A stretch of DNA of 64,000 nt from Micropterix aruncella (GCA_944548615.1 OX155972.1:1471854-1535853); one strand, 5' to 3'. Shown: positions 1 through 12,700, counted from the first letter of the stretch. The notes: a model not told the origin generated them from the letters alone. A program made the numbers and translations.

Positions 1-540
1 CGCTCGGAAATACACCACTTCTAAAGCTAACGTTGATTATATGACTGATGGGTACGCTTATATATGACTTAGTAATTTTAAATATATGGGACCCTAATTC
101 ATCATTTCCTGCTGCTGACTTATTCTTTAGGCTTTCGATTATCTTCGTGACTTCAGCAGCATTAGTCGGTCTGAGATATAGTGAGGCCTGGTAGATACCA
201 GTATCATTACATGAATCAATTTCTTCATCCGTGACAAATTTTTTGGCTAACATAGGACCCACGCCACAAAAGTGTTTATTAATGTGATTTAGCACTTTTT
301 TAGTGTTATTTTGCAGGGTAACAACTTCATCCTCGATTTGGATTTTGGACAAAGACGAAGTTTTTTTATTTTTTGAATTTGATGCTTCTTTTATTATTTC
401 CCATATTTTCTGAGGGTCTTCTTTCGAGTTTGAAATTTGCGTTTTGTAGAATCTTTGCTTCGTTAATTTAATTAAATTCTTACATATATTTCTATACCGC
501 GTAAATTTTTGTTTTAAAATGAGGTCATCCGGTCGCTTTT
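1..540 (-). mobile_element. LINE fragment, linker to start of RT (CR1/Jockey-like)
   Basis: Read on the minus strand, one continuous frame covers most of this stretch. It gives a lysine-rich segment, then FVTDEEIDSCNDTG (about 241-198), LRPTNAAEVTKIIESL (about 175-128), SAAGNDELGSHIFK and finally INVSFRSGVFPS near base 1. This is the layout of the region between endonuclease and reverse transcriptase in non-LTR retrotransposons, with the G-N-D and S-x-x-G-x-F-P signatures of RT blocks 0-2. The element continues left of the window. On its 5' side it stops near 540, where an unrelated repeat begins, so it is 5'-truncated. No long AUG-started frame exists, so it is inactive. The family assignment within CR1/Jockey-type LINEs is by general resemblance only. 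Confidence 0.75.
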
Positions 541-545
541 TTAAG

Positions 546-696
546 GTAGCGTGCATTACATAGTTACATACAGGTCGACCTAATAAAAGCGTGTAAAAAT
601 AAATTTCAACGACGGCTCCTGGGGAAACTATCCCACTTTAACCCTATTCATGACTAACAAGATTAGGTAACGAATAAGAATTCATAAAATCGATAT
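546..696. repeat. Dispersed repeat, split by the RLE retrotransposon
   Basis: The segment CATTACATAGTTACATACAG followed by GTC..CCTAATAAA.GCGTGT recurs near 21211-21262. The segment TGACTAACAAGATTAG..GTAAC..AATTCATAAA recurs at 23401-23445. In the 23-kb copy the text runs on as CATAAAATCGACCAAAAAGG, whereas here it stops at ATAAAATCGA near 697 and resumes as CCGACCAAAAAAG near 1671. Bases 697-1664 are therefore an insertion into this repeat. The class of the host repeat is not recognised. Confidence 0.55.
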
Positions 697-1664
697 CGTT
701 AGTATGCACTGGAAAGTAATGTTGTATGACTGGACACCAGAAATGCTGAAATTTTATTTAAATGCCTTACAGCCTACTTTTCCAGACCCCAATAACCTCG
801 CTCGTTGGAGCTATGCCGAGGATAGTTCATATCCCCTTTGTAGCAACACCCCTTGCACAGATAGACATATTCTAGCTGGCTGCAAGGTGGCCTTGGATCA
901 AGGAGGGTACACTTATCGCCACGACAAAGTCCTTGCTGTTATTCGCGAGGTAGTTAGCCTCTCAGTGGCTCGTGCCAACAAGGGTTCCACAGTATCCTCC
1001 AAACCCCCAATACAGTCTGTGCGGGTTGGCTCTAAAGGCAAAAAACATCTCACTGCAAAACCTTTCTCAATAATCGAGAAAGCTTCAGATTGGATTATGG
1101 AGGTCGATTCGGTCTCTAAGCAGTATAAATTCCCTGAAAGTCTCGGATGCTTAGCCCTGCGTCCAGATATAACTCTTTACTCTCTATCTCGGAAGATGGT
1201 CCTTATCGTAGAATTAACTGTTCCATGGGAATCAAATATCCCAAAAGACCACGAGTACAAATTAAATAAATACCATGACCTCGCAAATGTCACCCATCAC
1301 CCGGAACGGCTTCACTGTTCACCTTCACGCGGTGGAAGTAGGCGCTCGTGGCCTGCCAGCTAAATCTTTGTTTCACATTTTTAAAGATCTTGGTCTCTCC
1401 AGGAAAATAATCAACTCCTTTCAAGAAAAAATATCAAAAACCGCGATTTCCGCATCTCAAATTCTATGGCTTCGAAGGGGGAGTGAATGGGTGGTAAGGT
1501 GACGCTCACATTTGGCAAGACAGCTGTCCTAAACCTACCACAGCCGGTCGTAAGTCCGGAATCCACCGTTCACCTCCCAGAAGCGTAATAATTATATATG
1601 ATGGGCCCGATTTTTGGTCGGTGAATTCCATGGCAGCTCCGTAAGTATTTTATTTTTATTATAT
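697..1664 (+). mobile_element. RLE-type non-LTR retrotransposon, 5'-truncated broken copy 1
   Basis: The frame from 704 encodes the C-terminal part of a reverse transcriptase polyprotein. It has a zinc knuckle (CPLC-type here YPLCSNTPC..RHILAGC), an RHD motif and a PD-(D/E)xK restriction-like endonuclease core (RPDITLYS ... VELTVPWE). This is the order seen in R2/CRE-superfamily elements, where the endonuclease nicks target DNA for target-primed reverse transcription. Compared with the copy at 33.6-35.3 kb, the frame is broken near 1288 by a small indel; the tail ([24 protein letters not shown]) continues in the frame ending at 1502. Part of the first cysteine motif is substituted (SYPLC). 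The 3' UTR at 1503-1664 matches the two other copies. It is flanked by halves of a dispersed repeat, so it is a nested insertion. Pseudogenised. Confidence 0.85.
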
Positions 1665-1854
1665 ACAAAACCGACCAAAAAAGTTGCGTTGCCATTTTTA
1701 CGCGCGAAGGCTGGCTTCCGAAAGGTTATTCATAATACATTTTTAGCACTTAATAGCGGCATTGATTGCTGATATGAACATCCCTATATGCATGCGCGGC
1801 AGAACAAATGGGACAATTCAGTAAAGAATATTGTCTAGGCCTCTAGTGGTGGGT

Positions 1855-1985
1855 GATCGTCAGTGAAGGGGGTTTAGGGGCGCGAGATAGTCGGCCTCGG
1901 GGGTGAAGGTTGGGGTGGGGTTGGCTGGGGGTGGAGAGCGGGGCGTGGCGATAGTCTGGGGGTGGGTTAGGTTAGCCCCTCCTAA
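1855..1985. other. G-rich tract on + strand, G-quadruplex potential
   Basis: About 130 bases with many runs of three to five G (GGGGGTTTAGGGG, GGGGGTGAAGG, GGGGTTGGCTGGGGG, GGGGGTGGG). Several consecutive G3+ runs are separated by short spacers, satisfying the usual quadruplex pattern. No reading frame or known element is evident. Similar G-rich blocks occur at about 11340-11440 and 21560-21830. Confidence 0.5.
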
Positions 1986-2169
1986 GCGGTTCAAATAAAT
2001 AATGGTTTACAGGCACTGCCGCTGACACTTTCCAAATGAACTTTTCCAACACCCGTAGAGAGAGAGACCCCCTCTCTGCCTCTCCTTCTCGCCCACTGTG
2101 TCTTCGGACCCAACGACAATACTTATTCCATTTATATTAGGCGAGGACGAGAGAGTTATATTTCTGAAA

Positions 2170-2715
2170 CTTTAGGTGCACAATAAACAAGAGATGGGAT
2201 GCCTAAAAAACAATGGATCTATAAATTGTATTATAATATCAGTAAACGTCAAGCTGTCAAGCTGTCAAGCTTCAAAATGCCTTGGAAAGTCCATAAAGAT
2301 CATTCAAAATCGAAGCTATGGTCAGCTTAAAAGCTTATTGTTTTATGCCCAACTCTCAAAAGGCGCACGCGAAGTTGGCGGACAGCACCTACGCTATAAA
2401 GATGTCTTAAAAAGGCACCTAACCGCCAGTGGTATTCTACCTTAGAGCTGGGAGAGCAATGCATCGAGTGGCGCTCCACGGTGACCACAAAAATTAAAGA
2501 GTTTGAGGAAGCCCGGCTTGAAAACCTCGACTCGAAGCCCACTTACACATACACTTCAAACAACTGCGGTGAACTCTACTGTAGTCGTTGTAATCCGACC
2601 TTTAGAAACAAACTGGGATTCACGAGTCACTTCCGAGCGCATCTTCGAAAAAGCCCTGTCAACCAAGAGGTCGCCGTCGTCGGATCACGATAAAAGGAGG
2701 ACATCATCATAATCA
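2170..2715 (+). mobile_element. LINE C-terminal fragment with zinc finger
   Basis: Two adjacent frames read through a typical LINE tail. Frame one (about 2335-2480) gives LLFYAQLSKGAREVGGQ..RYKDVLKR..L..GI, then WESNASSGAPRW. Frame two (2481-2693) gives EFEEARLENL and then CSRCNPTFRNKLGFTSHFRAH, a C2H2 finger of the form C-x2-C-x4-F-x5-L-x2-H-x3-H. This combination ends many arthropod and vertebrate LINE-encoded polyproteins. The region finishes in CATCATCATAATCATCATT, a common 3' simple tail. The stop after the first frame and the frame change make it a decayed remnant. Confidence 0.7.
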
Positions 2716-3950
2716 TCATTATGGTCAGCTTGTTATGCGATTTCCAAACTAAGGAATATCATTCATAATCGCTCGTCAGGCACGTATCCAAACACGTGTT
2801 TTATTATCATTTTATTTAGAGACTAGCTGACCCGTGCCCACTTCATTGGGTGGTAAAACTTTTTAATTGTGATGAAATTATGAGTGTGGTTTGGTTAGTA
2901 CTGAGTGCTATGATTTATTTCCTGACTGCCAAAAGAACGGTTATATTTTTACTGCATATGTATGTATGTATTTGCATGCCAATTTGACTATATTACCGTT
3001 ATTTGTGAGTGTCTTCTTGTGAGTGTCTTATTTGTGAGTGTCTTATCTCTTTAACTATTTATGCAGTAAAAGTTAAATTATATGCAGTAAAAGGGAAAAG
3101 TCTTTTGTTTTAAACACTTGAGACAATAAATTTACTTATTTTGATAATAATTCAAAATTGTTGATAATATGACCAATAAACATGACCTAACGATTTAAAT
3201 TATTTTTTTAATTTGAAAAACTACTTTTTGTGACTTAAATATAAATGTTAGACATATGCTGTCGCTGACTTTTTTGTAGGCATTATCAAGCTCTACAACT
3301 TTTCTCTAGAACTTAATCATGTATCTTTCATAGGCAGCGTTCGTTAGAAACGTTTTCGTTCGACCGTTTTTTCCGACTTACTTTGTAAATCCGACTACCA
3401 CGAAAAAATCTTTTTATTTTTCGGATTAATATATAGCCTATGCCACTCACAAATAACGTGGCTTTCTATTGGTAAAAGAATTTTCAAAATCGGTACAGTA
3501 TATCCAGAGATTACTTCCTACAACGTCATAAACTTTACCTCTTTATAATATTTGTATAGATTAGCTGTTGCCTGCGGCTTCGCTTCGCGTAAACCTTCTA
3601 ATCGATTTTTTTTATTTTTGCGGGTGGCGTTTATTTGCCTTTTTAGACGCTACAAGACGTCTCCTCTCAGAGGCACGCTACCTATATATCGTAGATGTAG
3701 GCGTCTTGTTCCTCGCCACCCGCGCCGCCTTCCGCTGAACGCTGTCTTTGCTGGCCCCGCAGCCGCCGCCGCCGCCTGCTAGATATTTCGTGGTGCTTGC
3801 ACGTCTTACTAATTTCATGATATCTCTGTAACTATATCACCTAAAAACTTAGAGTAAACGGCTACTTTTATCTTTATTAACCACCCGTGATAATGGAATA
3901 ATAAATTTTTATAAGCATTCTAATTTTATTGCTAATGTCTTCAACAAACA
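2716..3950. other. No gene; AT-rich DNA with SINE-like fragments
   Basis: A sequence opening CTAGCTGACCCGTGCCCACTTC at 2822 and another opening GATTAGCTGTTGCCTGCGGCTTCGCTTCGCG at 3558 resemble the starts of abundant non-autonomous insect repeats. TGTGAGTGTCTT is repeated three times near 3004-3045, and a (CGC)n-rich patch lies at 3755-3778. The 76-codon frame at 3552 is inside this repeat and is not considered a gene. Confidence 0.4.
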
Positions 3951-5778
<1,828 letters not shown>

Positions 5779-6015
5779 TAGCAGCCAAATCGTAGTACTG
5801 CATTGAGAAATCTAGCACGCTATTTAATCAATGGTGCAACCTACATCCTCTTAGTGGCAACAATCACAACATGAATGCATGCATGACGCATTCACTGGCA
5901 AATAATGATTCACATTTTTTAACGAGAAGCCAGGTGTTTGAAATCATCTGCCCGCTCGATCACTCATAACAGAGCTAATAGTCTGGGAGCCAGCGACAAA
6001 AGCGTACAAGAGTTG

Positions 6016-6017
<2 letters not shown>

Positions 6018-6048
<31 letters not shown>

Positions 6049-7466
6049 CTCTTTATTTTAAATAAAAAGGCGAGCTTATTGCCTTGCAGCAATGTCTATC
6101 AACTAACCTATAGCTTAAGTTTATAACATACTAGCTGCGCCCCGCGGTTTCACCCGCGTGGTGATGGAAAATTGTGATAATGATGATAGAAAACTATATA
6201 TCTTTATAAATTATAGCCTATGTGTTATTCTGATATGTAAGCTATATTATTTAAAGTTTCATCAAAATCCATTCAGTAGTTTTTGCGTAAAAGTGTAACA
6301 AACATCCATACATACATTCTTACAAACTTTCACGTTTATAATAGTAGTAGGATTTAGAACGTTGGCTACGCAAAAGAACAATAAAAAATACAAATGATAA
6401 AAAGAAACAAACAGATACTAGAAAGAGACAGATAATAAAAAAAAAGTAAAACAAATGACTAAAATTAAATAAGGACGCAGGGGAAAGGGAGAGGAAGGAA
6501 GGAAAGGGAAGCGAAAAGGAGGGGAGAGAGATGGATTGGTTTATTTATGGATTTTAGGGTTATATGCTCCTTGAGCCTGGCGTTGAACTAGGAGATGCTG
6601 GGGGCTGTTCTAACATCATTTGGTAAAGCATTCCAGAGTCGTGCAGCTTCCACGGAGAAAAAGTATGAAAAAATCACTGCTATGACCAGGGATGGATAAC
6701 AGGTTATTGCCCTCTGATCTCAGGGGACGGCCGTGCACCGATAACGCGGTGAACCTATCGGCAAGACAAAGCGGCACCCCATCCGCGAGGATTCTATATA
6801 AGAGGCAGAGAGTTCTAACCTGTATCGTCTCCCTGGTGGTAAGCCACTGCAGTCTGCTACGATATTCCGTAATATGGTCATATTTTCGGAGGCCAAAAAT
6901 GAAGCGGATACAGACGTTCTGTCGCCTTTCCACCTCGGTGGCCAGCTCTTCTGTCAGATCGAGGAAGGCGGCGTCGCTATAATGAAGAAGTGGAAGAAGC
7001 AAAGATTGACAGATTGTCTCTTTACTTTTCTCCCGGAGAAAATTTTGGAGGTTCTTCAACGAATGACATCTGTTAAAGATCTCACTAATGTGGTGCTGCC
7101 AGGGCAGATTCTGGTCGAAATGGACACCAAGGCTCTTCACCTGCATGCTATAAGGAATCTCCTCCGTCTCAATATATATATTTGTTATGGAGTGCATGTC
7201 GATGCTCGAGGTGTAGAACCTGCTACCGATCATGATCGCTTGTGCTTTAGAGGGATTTAGGAGCAAGCCATGGCATTTAGACTACCGTGATAAGGTATTT
7301 AAGTCAGCGTTAACTGCCGCGATTGCTGTTTCAATATCATTTGGCTGAAAGTGTGAATAGATCTGGACGTCGTCGGCATAAAGATGATATTTTGCATGAA
7401 GAGAATTATTGCATGAAGAGAGAATTGTATATAAGAAATTTTGCATGAAGAGAGAATTGTATATAT
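6018..7466 (-). mobile_element. LINE (RT palm to tail) inserted in foldback element F1
   Basis: Minus strand reading gives LYADDVQIYSHFQPNDI (about 7388-7336) with the catalytic YADD, then one in-frame TAG replacing a likely Trp (near 7283). The frame continues 7266-6616 as LLNPSKAQAIMIG, SLGVHFDQNLPW, RRQNVCIRFIFGLRKYDHI and LYRILADGVPLCL. The 3' end is GGCGAGCTTATTGCC and AAAGAG followed by an (ATT)n tail, which is (AAT)n at 6018-6047 on the plus strand. The same 3' end occurs at 26290-26360. The 5' junction (7388-7460) carries two to three imperfect copies of TTGCATGAAGAGAGAATTGTATAT. A SINE-like repeat sits within its 3' UTR. Inactive. Confidence 0.8.
6129..6358 (+). mobile_element. SINE-like non-autonomous repeat
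   Basis: It opens CTAGCTGCGCCCCGCGG and TTTCACCCGCGTGG, contains TTCATCAAAATCCATTCAG and TAGTTTTTGCGTAAAAG, and ends ACAAACTTTCACGTTTATAATAGTAGTAGGAT. I recognise this head and tail pair as a very common lepidopteran short repeat; the exact family name is not certain. It interrupts the 3' UTR of a minus-strand LINE. Confidence 0.6.
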
Positions 7467-8137
7467 GCTGTTACTTTCAGATCAGACAGTATTTTGACCA
7501 AAGAATGCCGGGGTAGAGACAGCTAGGCAGATCCCGGGACACCTAGCGCTAGCGTACTAGGAAATGACATTTCCTACGCTACACTAATTAAAATTACAAA
7601 TTGTGTAATTTTAATTAGTACAGCCAAATTGTTTTGTAACCCCCAAAGTGTTTTGGAAAAGCTGAAAATTCATCAGTAAACAGTGGATGCAATAAAGAAC
7701 TCGAAACAAATGGTCAGACTGCTTAACAGTAGTACGGGTGACGACAGCATTAGGTACTCCATATATGTCACAAAAATGAAGTCCCTGCAAATACGCCGAT
7801 ACGTATTTGTCGATAACTATTACGCATCGATCTAATGGATCATCTTTGTGACATGTATGGAGTAATGCTGACGCCACGCGTTCTATTGTTAAGCAGTGTG
7901 ACCATTTTTTCAAGTTCTGTAACGCATCCACTGTCTACTGAGGATTTTCAGTTTATCCAAGACACTTTGGGGGTACTAACTAAAATTACACCTTTACTAG
8001 AATGCCAGCGCCAGGTGTCCCGAAGTCTGTCCTGCTGCCTCTAACCCAGCATTCCATGGCCAAAATACTGTCTGATCTGAAAGTATCAGCTTTTACAAAA
8101 CTCTAGCACTTTTTTGTGGCTGCCTCTTGCACTATTA

Positions 8138-8894
8138 CGTTTGGTTAAAACGCTCCTCTTCGACTCATTTCACAAGAGTACACCTTTACTTGATTTATAT
8201 TTGTGGTTTTCGCTGATATTGAAATTTGACGGAAATCCTCAGCGCTGAGTGGTCTATAGAAAGCGAAACAGCGAATTATATATATTTTTTAAAGAAATAT
8301 TTTACAAAATCGACAGTTTTTAATAGTGAAGTTTATAAGGGATACAAAAATATATCAACTGTCACCCCTAGTAAGCTAGTCATCGACGAGTAAGCTAGTC
8401 ATCCCCGGGATAGCCCGGCAAGCAGATTTATATATATTAAAGGAATAAATTAAAAATAATAAAACATTAAAAAGAAAATAAATATAAAAAGAATAAAAAA
8501 CACCACTGCATCGTGGACTTTCCTATCTCCATACTTTAAATGTAGACGCTGCCAATTAGCTAAGTAATCTAAAGATTACCAGTATGTTTTTGATAATTTA
8601 AGAAAAGAGATCAATTCATTTTATTTAAATTTATGTTATCTATTACGAATGATTTTATTTTAATCTTGCTAAAAACCGTGCCATATGCGCTTAAAAATGT
8701 TAGTGATGTATATTTGTAAGCATATAAACTAAAATTACTCACAACACGTAGGTACGGCATATTACATTACATTATATTTACGTCGTGTCCAATTGGTGGC
8801 TAAAAACCGCTCTTTGACGTGTCAAAATATTTGTGTTAGGTAGTAGGTTTTATTACTACGTTAATCTTTGCTTAACATACATATCAAGAACTGT
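8138..8894. other. No gene; AT-rich DNA with one LINE 3' end
   Basis: GTAAGCTAGTCATC is duplicated at about 8370-8402. The stretch 8755-8835 read on the minus strand (TTTTGACACGTCAAAGAGCGG ... CAATTGGACACGACG ... ATGTAATGTAAT) matches the plus-strand LINE end at 48345-48420, so it is a minus-strand 3'-terminal LINE fragment. Nothing else is recognised. Confidence 0.5.
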
Positions 8895-9870
8895 TATCTT
8901 ATTCATATTCATATTCATTTTATTAGTATATTGGTATACAAGTCAGATACAGATTGGCAAACATCCATACATATTAGCAAACAAACATTTTTTTATCGTA
9001 AAGTAAAAATAACAATAAACAAAAAAAAAGACAAAAAAATACAAGAATAATGTAAAAAGAGGAAATATAGGACAAAATGTAAAGAAATCAATAAACACTT
9101 TAGCCACCAAAGCATTTTAGACTTCACTGGAGTAATATTCCTCCAGTGAGTAAAACGCCTTATCTGTGAGGTACCTCTTAAGGCGTCTCTTAAACACGTC
9201 AAGAGATTGCGCCTGCCTAATGTGCTCGCTGAGTTTGTTGTAAACCGCTGGGCCGGCGATATAGGCTAGCCTCTCCGACTTGGATAATGCATGACTTACC
9301 GAACGTAGCATGCTACGGGATCTTGTTGGATAGTAGTGATGCACACCATTCACTTCGAAATCGGCTAGATTTCTGCGAACGAACAGCGCTACTTCCATTA
9401 TATAAATGGACGGCAGCGTCATGACGCAGAGATCTCTAAACAAAGGCCTAGCTGGCGTATCAAGCGCCACACGCACTATTGTGCGGACTGCACGCTTCTG
9501 CGTAACGAAGGCGCTCTGCCTGTCGGCTGCTCGCCCCCATAACTCCGCGCCGTACGTTAGCAGTGAATGAAAATATGCAAAGTAACATGCGCAGCGCAGA
9601 TAAATCGAGAAATGAAGCGATGCGATGGAGTGCATAGCACGCTCTTCCCAATTTATCACATAAAGCATCAATATGTAGGTGCCATTGTAACTCATTATCG
9701 ATTACGAATCCCAAGAACTTTGTTGAGGATACTTGAGTTAGTTCTTCGTTATTGACGGTCACGTCTATTTCGGTTTTAGTAGGTCTTAGGCTGAAATACA
9801 TAACATTAGTTTTGTTAATGTTGAGTATCAGGCCATTAGCGTCAAATGGCCTGATACTCAACATTAACAA
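8895..9870 (-). mobile_element. CR1/Jockey-like LINE, RT thumb to 3' end
   Basis: Two overlapping minus-strand frames, 9870-9460 and 9695-9117, encode LILNINKTNVMYFS, SSTKFLGFVIDNELQWHLHI, FHSLLTYGAELWG, TQKRAVRTIVRVA and finally HHYYPTRSRSMLR, AGPAVYNKLSEHIR and FKRRLKRYL. These are the RT thumb and C-terminal domain. A frameshift near 9600 links the frames. The tail on the coding strand is GAATATGAATATGAATAAG (8895-8920). The RT catalytic core is missing; the 5' end is at an inverted repeat (9810-9872). Confidence 0.8.
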
Positions 9871-9872
9871 AA
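9810..9872. repeat. Perfect 28-bp inverted repeat at a LINE 5' end
   Basis: Arms 9810-9837 and 9845-9872 are exact reverse complements (beginning TTTTGTTAATGTTGAGTATC and ending the same text inverted) around a 7-base spacer AGCGTCA. It marks the 5' boundary of the minus-strand LINE and duplicates part of its coding sequence in reverse. Confidence 0.95.
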
Positions 9873-10832
9873 TGTTTCATGCACCTATCATATATGTTAT
9901 CAAGAACTTAGCTTTTAGATTGAGAAAAAAATTGTATCTAGGAAACTTTTGAACCTACTAAAAGTTATTCATCGTAAAATCTTATTACAAAACAAATTAG
10001 AAGCTTATTAAATAAAATAGTTAATAATTGTAATGGCTACCTACTAAAAACCACACAACACAATAAATAAAATAGTCATTAAAAAGTTGGAAAATTGAAA
10101 TAGTCAATAACTCGAGTGTATACGTACTAAAAACTGTACATAGTAACATCCAAAGTAGTAAGTAAAGTGTTTATTATGTTCGATTTATTGCCATATTTAC
10201 TTTTTAAAGGAACATTTTTGTAAAATGTTTCCTAGAAAGTTCCTATTTACATTTGTCACCTTTGAAGCAATCGTGCAGTTTTATCAGAATGCCACATGCA
10301 AATCGGAAAATACCCGTGGTATCCTCATGCAGAATCATGCATTATTTTAGGGACTGACTCAGGAAGCTTTTTAATAATGTAAGGATTTAACACTGACTGC
10401 GGGGTTGCGACGGAAAGGAAGGGAGAGGCGGCGACTTTAGGGATAGTTATAATTCTAAAGAACATCGATATATCGACAAAAAAAATATCGGTTTTAATAA
10501 CATCGTACGTTAGAAAGTATTTAAATTGGCTTGTATCTTATCGCATCTACTATTCGGTTAGGTAAATAAATCATATATAAAACATTTTAGAATTATAGCA
10601 AACTAGTGAAAAGTTACCAGGTGTTTCACGGGTACCCAATCCCCCTCCCCCTTTCTTCCTCCTCCCCTCGGCTCCCTCCTTTTCACCTATCCATACCTCC
10701 GCCCCCATAGTAGAATGTATTACTTTTCGATCTTTCGTTAATCCTTGAAACTTGAAAAAGGGATAAACAAACAAACAACATCAGTAAGATTTGTATGATT
10801 CTGTTTAAAAAAAAACGGTTGTGTCACCCCAA
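9873..10832. other. No gene recognised; AT-rich
   Basis: Mostly A/T-rich DNA without recognisable coding sequence. Two GTATACG/TACTAAAAACY-like phrases recur near 10030 and 10120. A C-rich patch (CCCCCTCCCCC) lies at 10640-10700. The minus-strand 67-codon frame there is low complexity and not credited. Confidence 0.4.
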
Positions 10833-11015
10833 GACTCGGCCCGGTGGTATAGTGGTTCCTGATCTTACATTGTAAGGTCCCAGGTTCAATTCTGTTGAGA
10901 TATTTCAACTTTGTCGATCACGTTACACACGCACACATATACTACGCACACATATAAACACTTCATAGTAGGGTTGGTTGGAAGAAATTGTTATATGACA
11001 ATAAACCCGCCCATT
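10833..11015 (+). mobile_element. tRNA-headed SINE
   Basis: A-box-like TGGTATAGTGG at 10845-10855 and B-box-like GGTTCAATTC at 10883-10892 are spaced as in a tRNA gene. A body follows that includes GTTGGTTGGAAGAAATTG and ATAAACCCGCCCATTGTG (about 10970-11020). The same tail (GTTGGTTGACTGGAAGA ... AATAAGTCCGCCATTGTA) occurs at 14205-14260. Acceptor-stem pairing is absent, so this is a pol III-type SINE, not a functional tRNA. Confidence 0.65.
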
Positions 11016-11069
11016 GTGAAGTGTCACAATATAGAGTATAAACAAGCAAACGAAACTTTCCGGTTAGTA

Positions 11070-11440
11070 GACAACACCCCCCCCCCCCCCTCCCCCGCGG
11101 CAACCCCTCTCCCGTTCACTAACCATCCCGCCCGTAATTTAGATAATCCCTGCGCTCGACTGAAACTGGCACTTGACCGGTTTTATTTCCTCTCATATAT
11201 TCCAAAATGGTTTCGAAGTCTTGCGCGAAGTCGATAACACCCTATGTATCGAATATGTGACTTAGTACCTAGGTGGTGAGTACTAAAACGTGTCCCTATT
11301 TGACCACAGCGGGGGGTTTAAAAATCCATTTGTAACAACCGTCCATCCGTTATAGCTAATGGGGAGGGGGTTTGATGGGTGCCAAAGGAGGGGAGGGGGT
11401 TTGGGGAGGAGGGGGGGGGGAGGGGGCTAATGCATGCTCT
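11070..11440. other. Poly-C and G-rich low-complexity blocks
   Basis: A run of more than fifteen C at 11075-11092 followed by CCCCCGCGG, and at 11345-11437 a G-rich block with runs up to a dozen G (GGGGAGGGGG, GGAGGGGGGGG). No gene is seen between them. Strong quadruplex or i-motif potential, and a likely sequencing-error hotspot. Confidence 0.7.
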
Positions 11441-12455
11441 TCCGCTCTTCGATGCCATGCTTGTCATCTCGTCATTTTACTATAATAATGTGATTTCAAA
11501 ATAAAGTCATTTATTATGTATCTACATGGTTTCAGACGGCTCTCCATGCTATTCTACATAAATATATGCATAATCTATTGCAAAATATTTTATTCAATAA
11601 CTACACATTTTTTAATAAAAAGCCTTAATAACTTAGTTTTATTTGAAAAATAATGTGGTTTATTTTATTTAAATACTAGGTATATAGATACATAATTCAA
11701 AAAAATCACAAACTATAAACCTATTTAATATATTATTAATTTCAATATGTTACATTATTGTTAAATTACCTGCATTGTATTGGTACTAAAGTAGTTCGAA
11801 AAACTACCATTATTGCTTTACCATTATCCACAAAAATTAGACAACTTGGCTACGTGTTTAGGGATCTCCGCAACATATTAGACCGACGTACTATTAAATT
11901 GACATATTATGTGCTATGTGAGTCCTTTTTATACTACGGCATTATTGGTTGGGGAGGATGTGCGAAAACGGTTCTTCAACCACTTCTTGTCGCGCAAAAA
12001 GGTTTGATCAAAATAATATTAAGAAAACCGTTTACGTATGCATCAGATCTCACATTAAGGAAATGCATGTTTTAGAAGTGCGCATGTTATATGTGAAAAT
12101 GATTTTAGGTCGGATCGTTCTTAAGGAAAAAATTAAATTTCAGCAAACTAAATACATAAGACGTGCCAATAGTGACTACGTTGCAGTTCCCCGAAGGAGT
12201 ACGTCATTTGGCCAAAGGAATTTCACTTATCTAGGGCCTAGGATATATAACATCCTACCTGCAGGTATAAAGATTAGCCCGAGCATTCCAATTTTTAAGA
12301 AACAACTGGTCTCGTGGATGCTTGGGCCAGGAAGGTACCGAATACACCAAGAACTCTCAACTATCTAGCTTTGTTTGGCTGCACTTTGTGACTATTTCTA
12401 TTATTTTAATTTTTCTTTGTGACTATTTAATTTTTTTTACAAACTTTACTATTAA

Positions 12456-12696
12456 CCCCTCAAATGTGAGGCGTCCCTTAAGGGATGCCTTGGCAAAATG
12501 TATACAAAATGTATATAAATTTATATAAATATAAATATAAATGTAAATGTGCGCCGCTTTATAGTAATCCGCTCTATAGTAATGCTATAGCTCTATAGTA
12601 AACCCCGCTCTATGTAAATGTAAATGTAAATGTAAATATAAATTTATATACATTTTGCCGTAGGCAACCCGAGCTAATCGCCATTCATTTGAGGGG
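12456..12696. mobile_element. TTAA-flanked MITE (piggyBac-type), 241 bp
   Basis: TTAA at 12452-12455 and 12697-12700 bracket terminal inverted repeats CCCCTCAAATG / CATTTGAGGGG. Sub-terminal text is also inverted (GCAAAATGTATACAAAATG against ACATTTTGCCGTAGGCAACCC). TTAA duplication plus CCC termini is the signature of piggyBac elements. A degenerate second copy lies at 60015-60247 (shared TTTATAGTAATCCGCTCTAT and GCTCTATAG.AAACCCCGC). No coding capacity. The short frames across it are incidental. Confidence 0.85.
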
Positions 12697-12700
12697 TTAA

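Larger units (their letters stand above)
5976..8137. mobile_element. Foldback (long inverted-repeat) element F1, split by a LINE
   Basis: Bases 7467-7835 and the reverse complement of 7836-8137 align over about 300 bp. They share CTTTCAGATCAGACAGTATTTTG, GTGTAATTTTAATTAGTAC, CCCCAAAGTGTTTTGG, AGTAGACAGTGGATGC and TCACAAAGATG-like text. The right terminus ends GTGGCTGCCTCTTGCACTATTA; its reverse complement begins TAATAGTGCAAGAGGCAGCCAC. The matching left terminus TAATAGTCTGGGAGCCAGCGAC lies at 5976, separated from 7467 by an inserted LINE. Without the LINE the element is about 700 bp and almost all inverted repeat. No transposase is visible, so it is non-autonomous. A second copy lies at 56611-57866. 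Confidence 0.85.

Noticed and set aside
10838..10905. Functional tRNA gene
   Set aside because: A and B boxes are present but no acceptor-stem pairing or complete cloverleaf; the sequence continues into a SINE tail.
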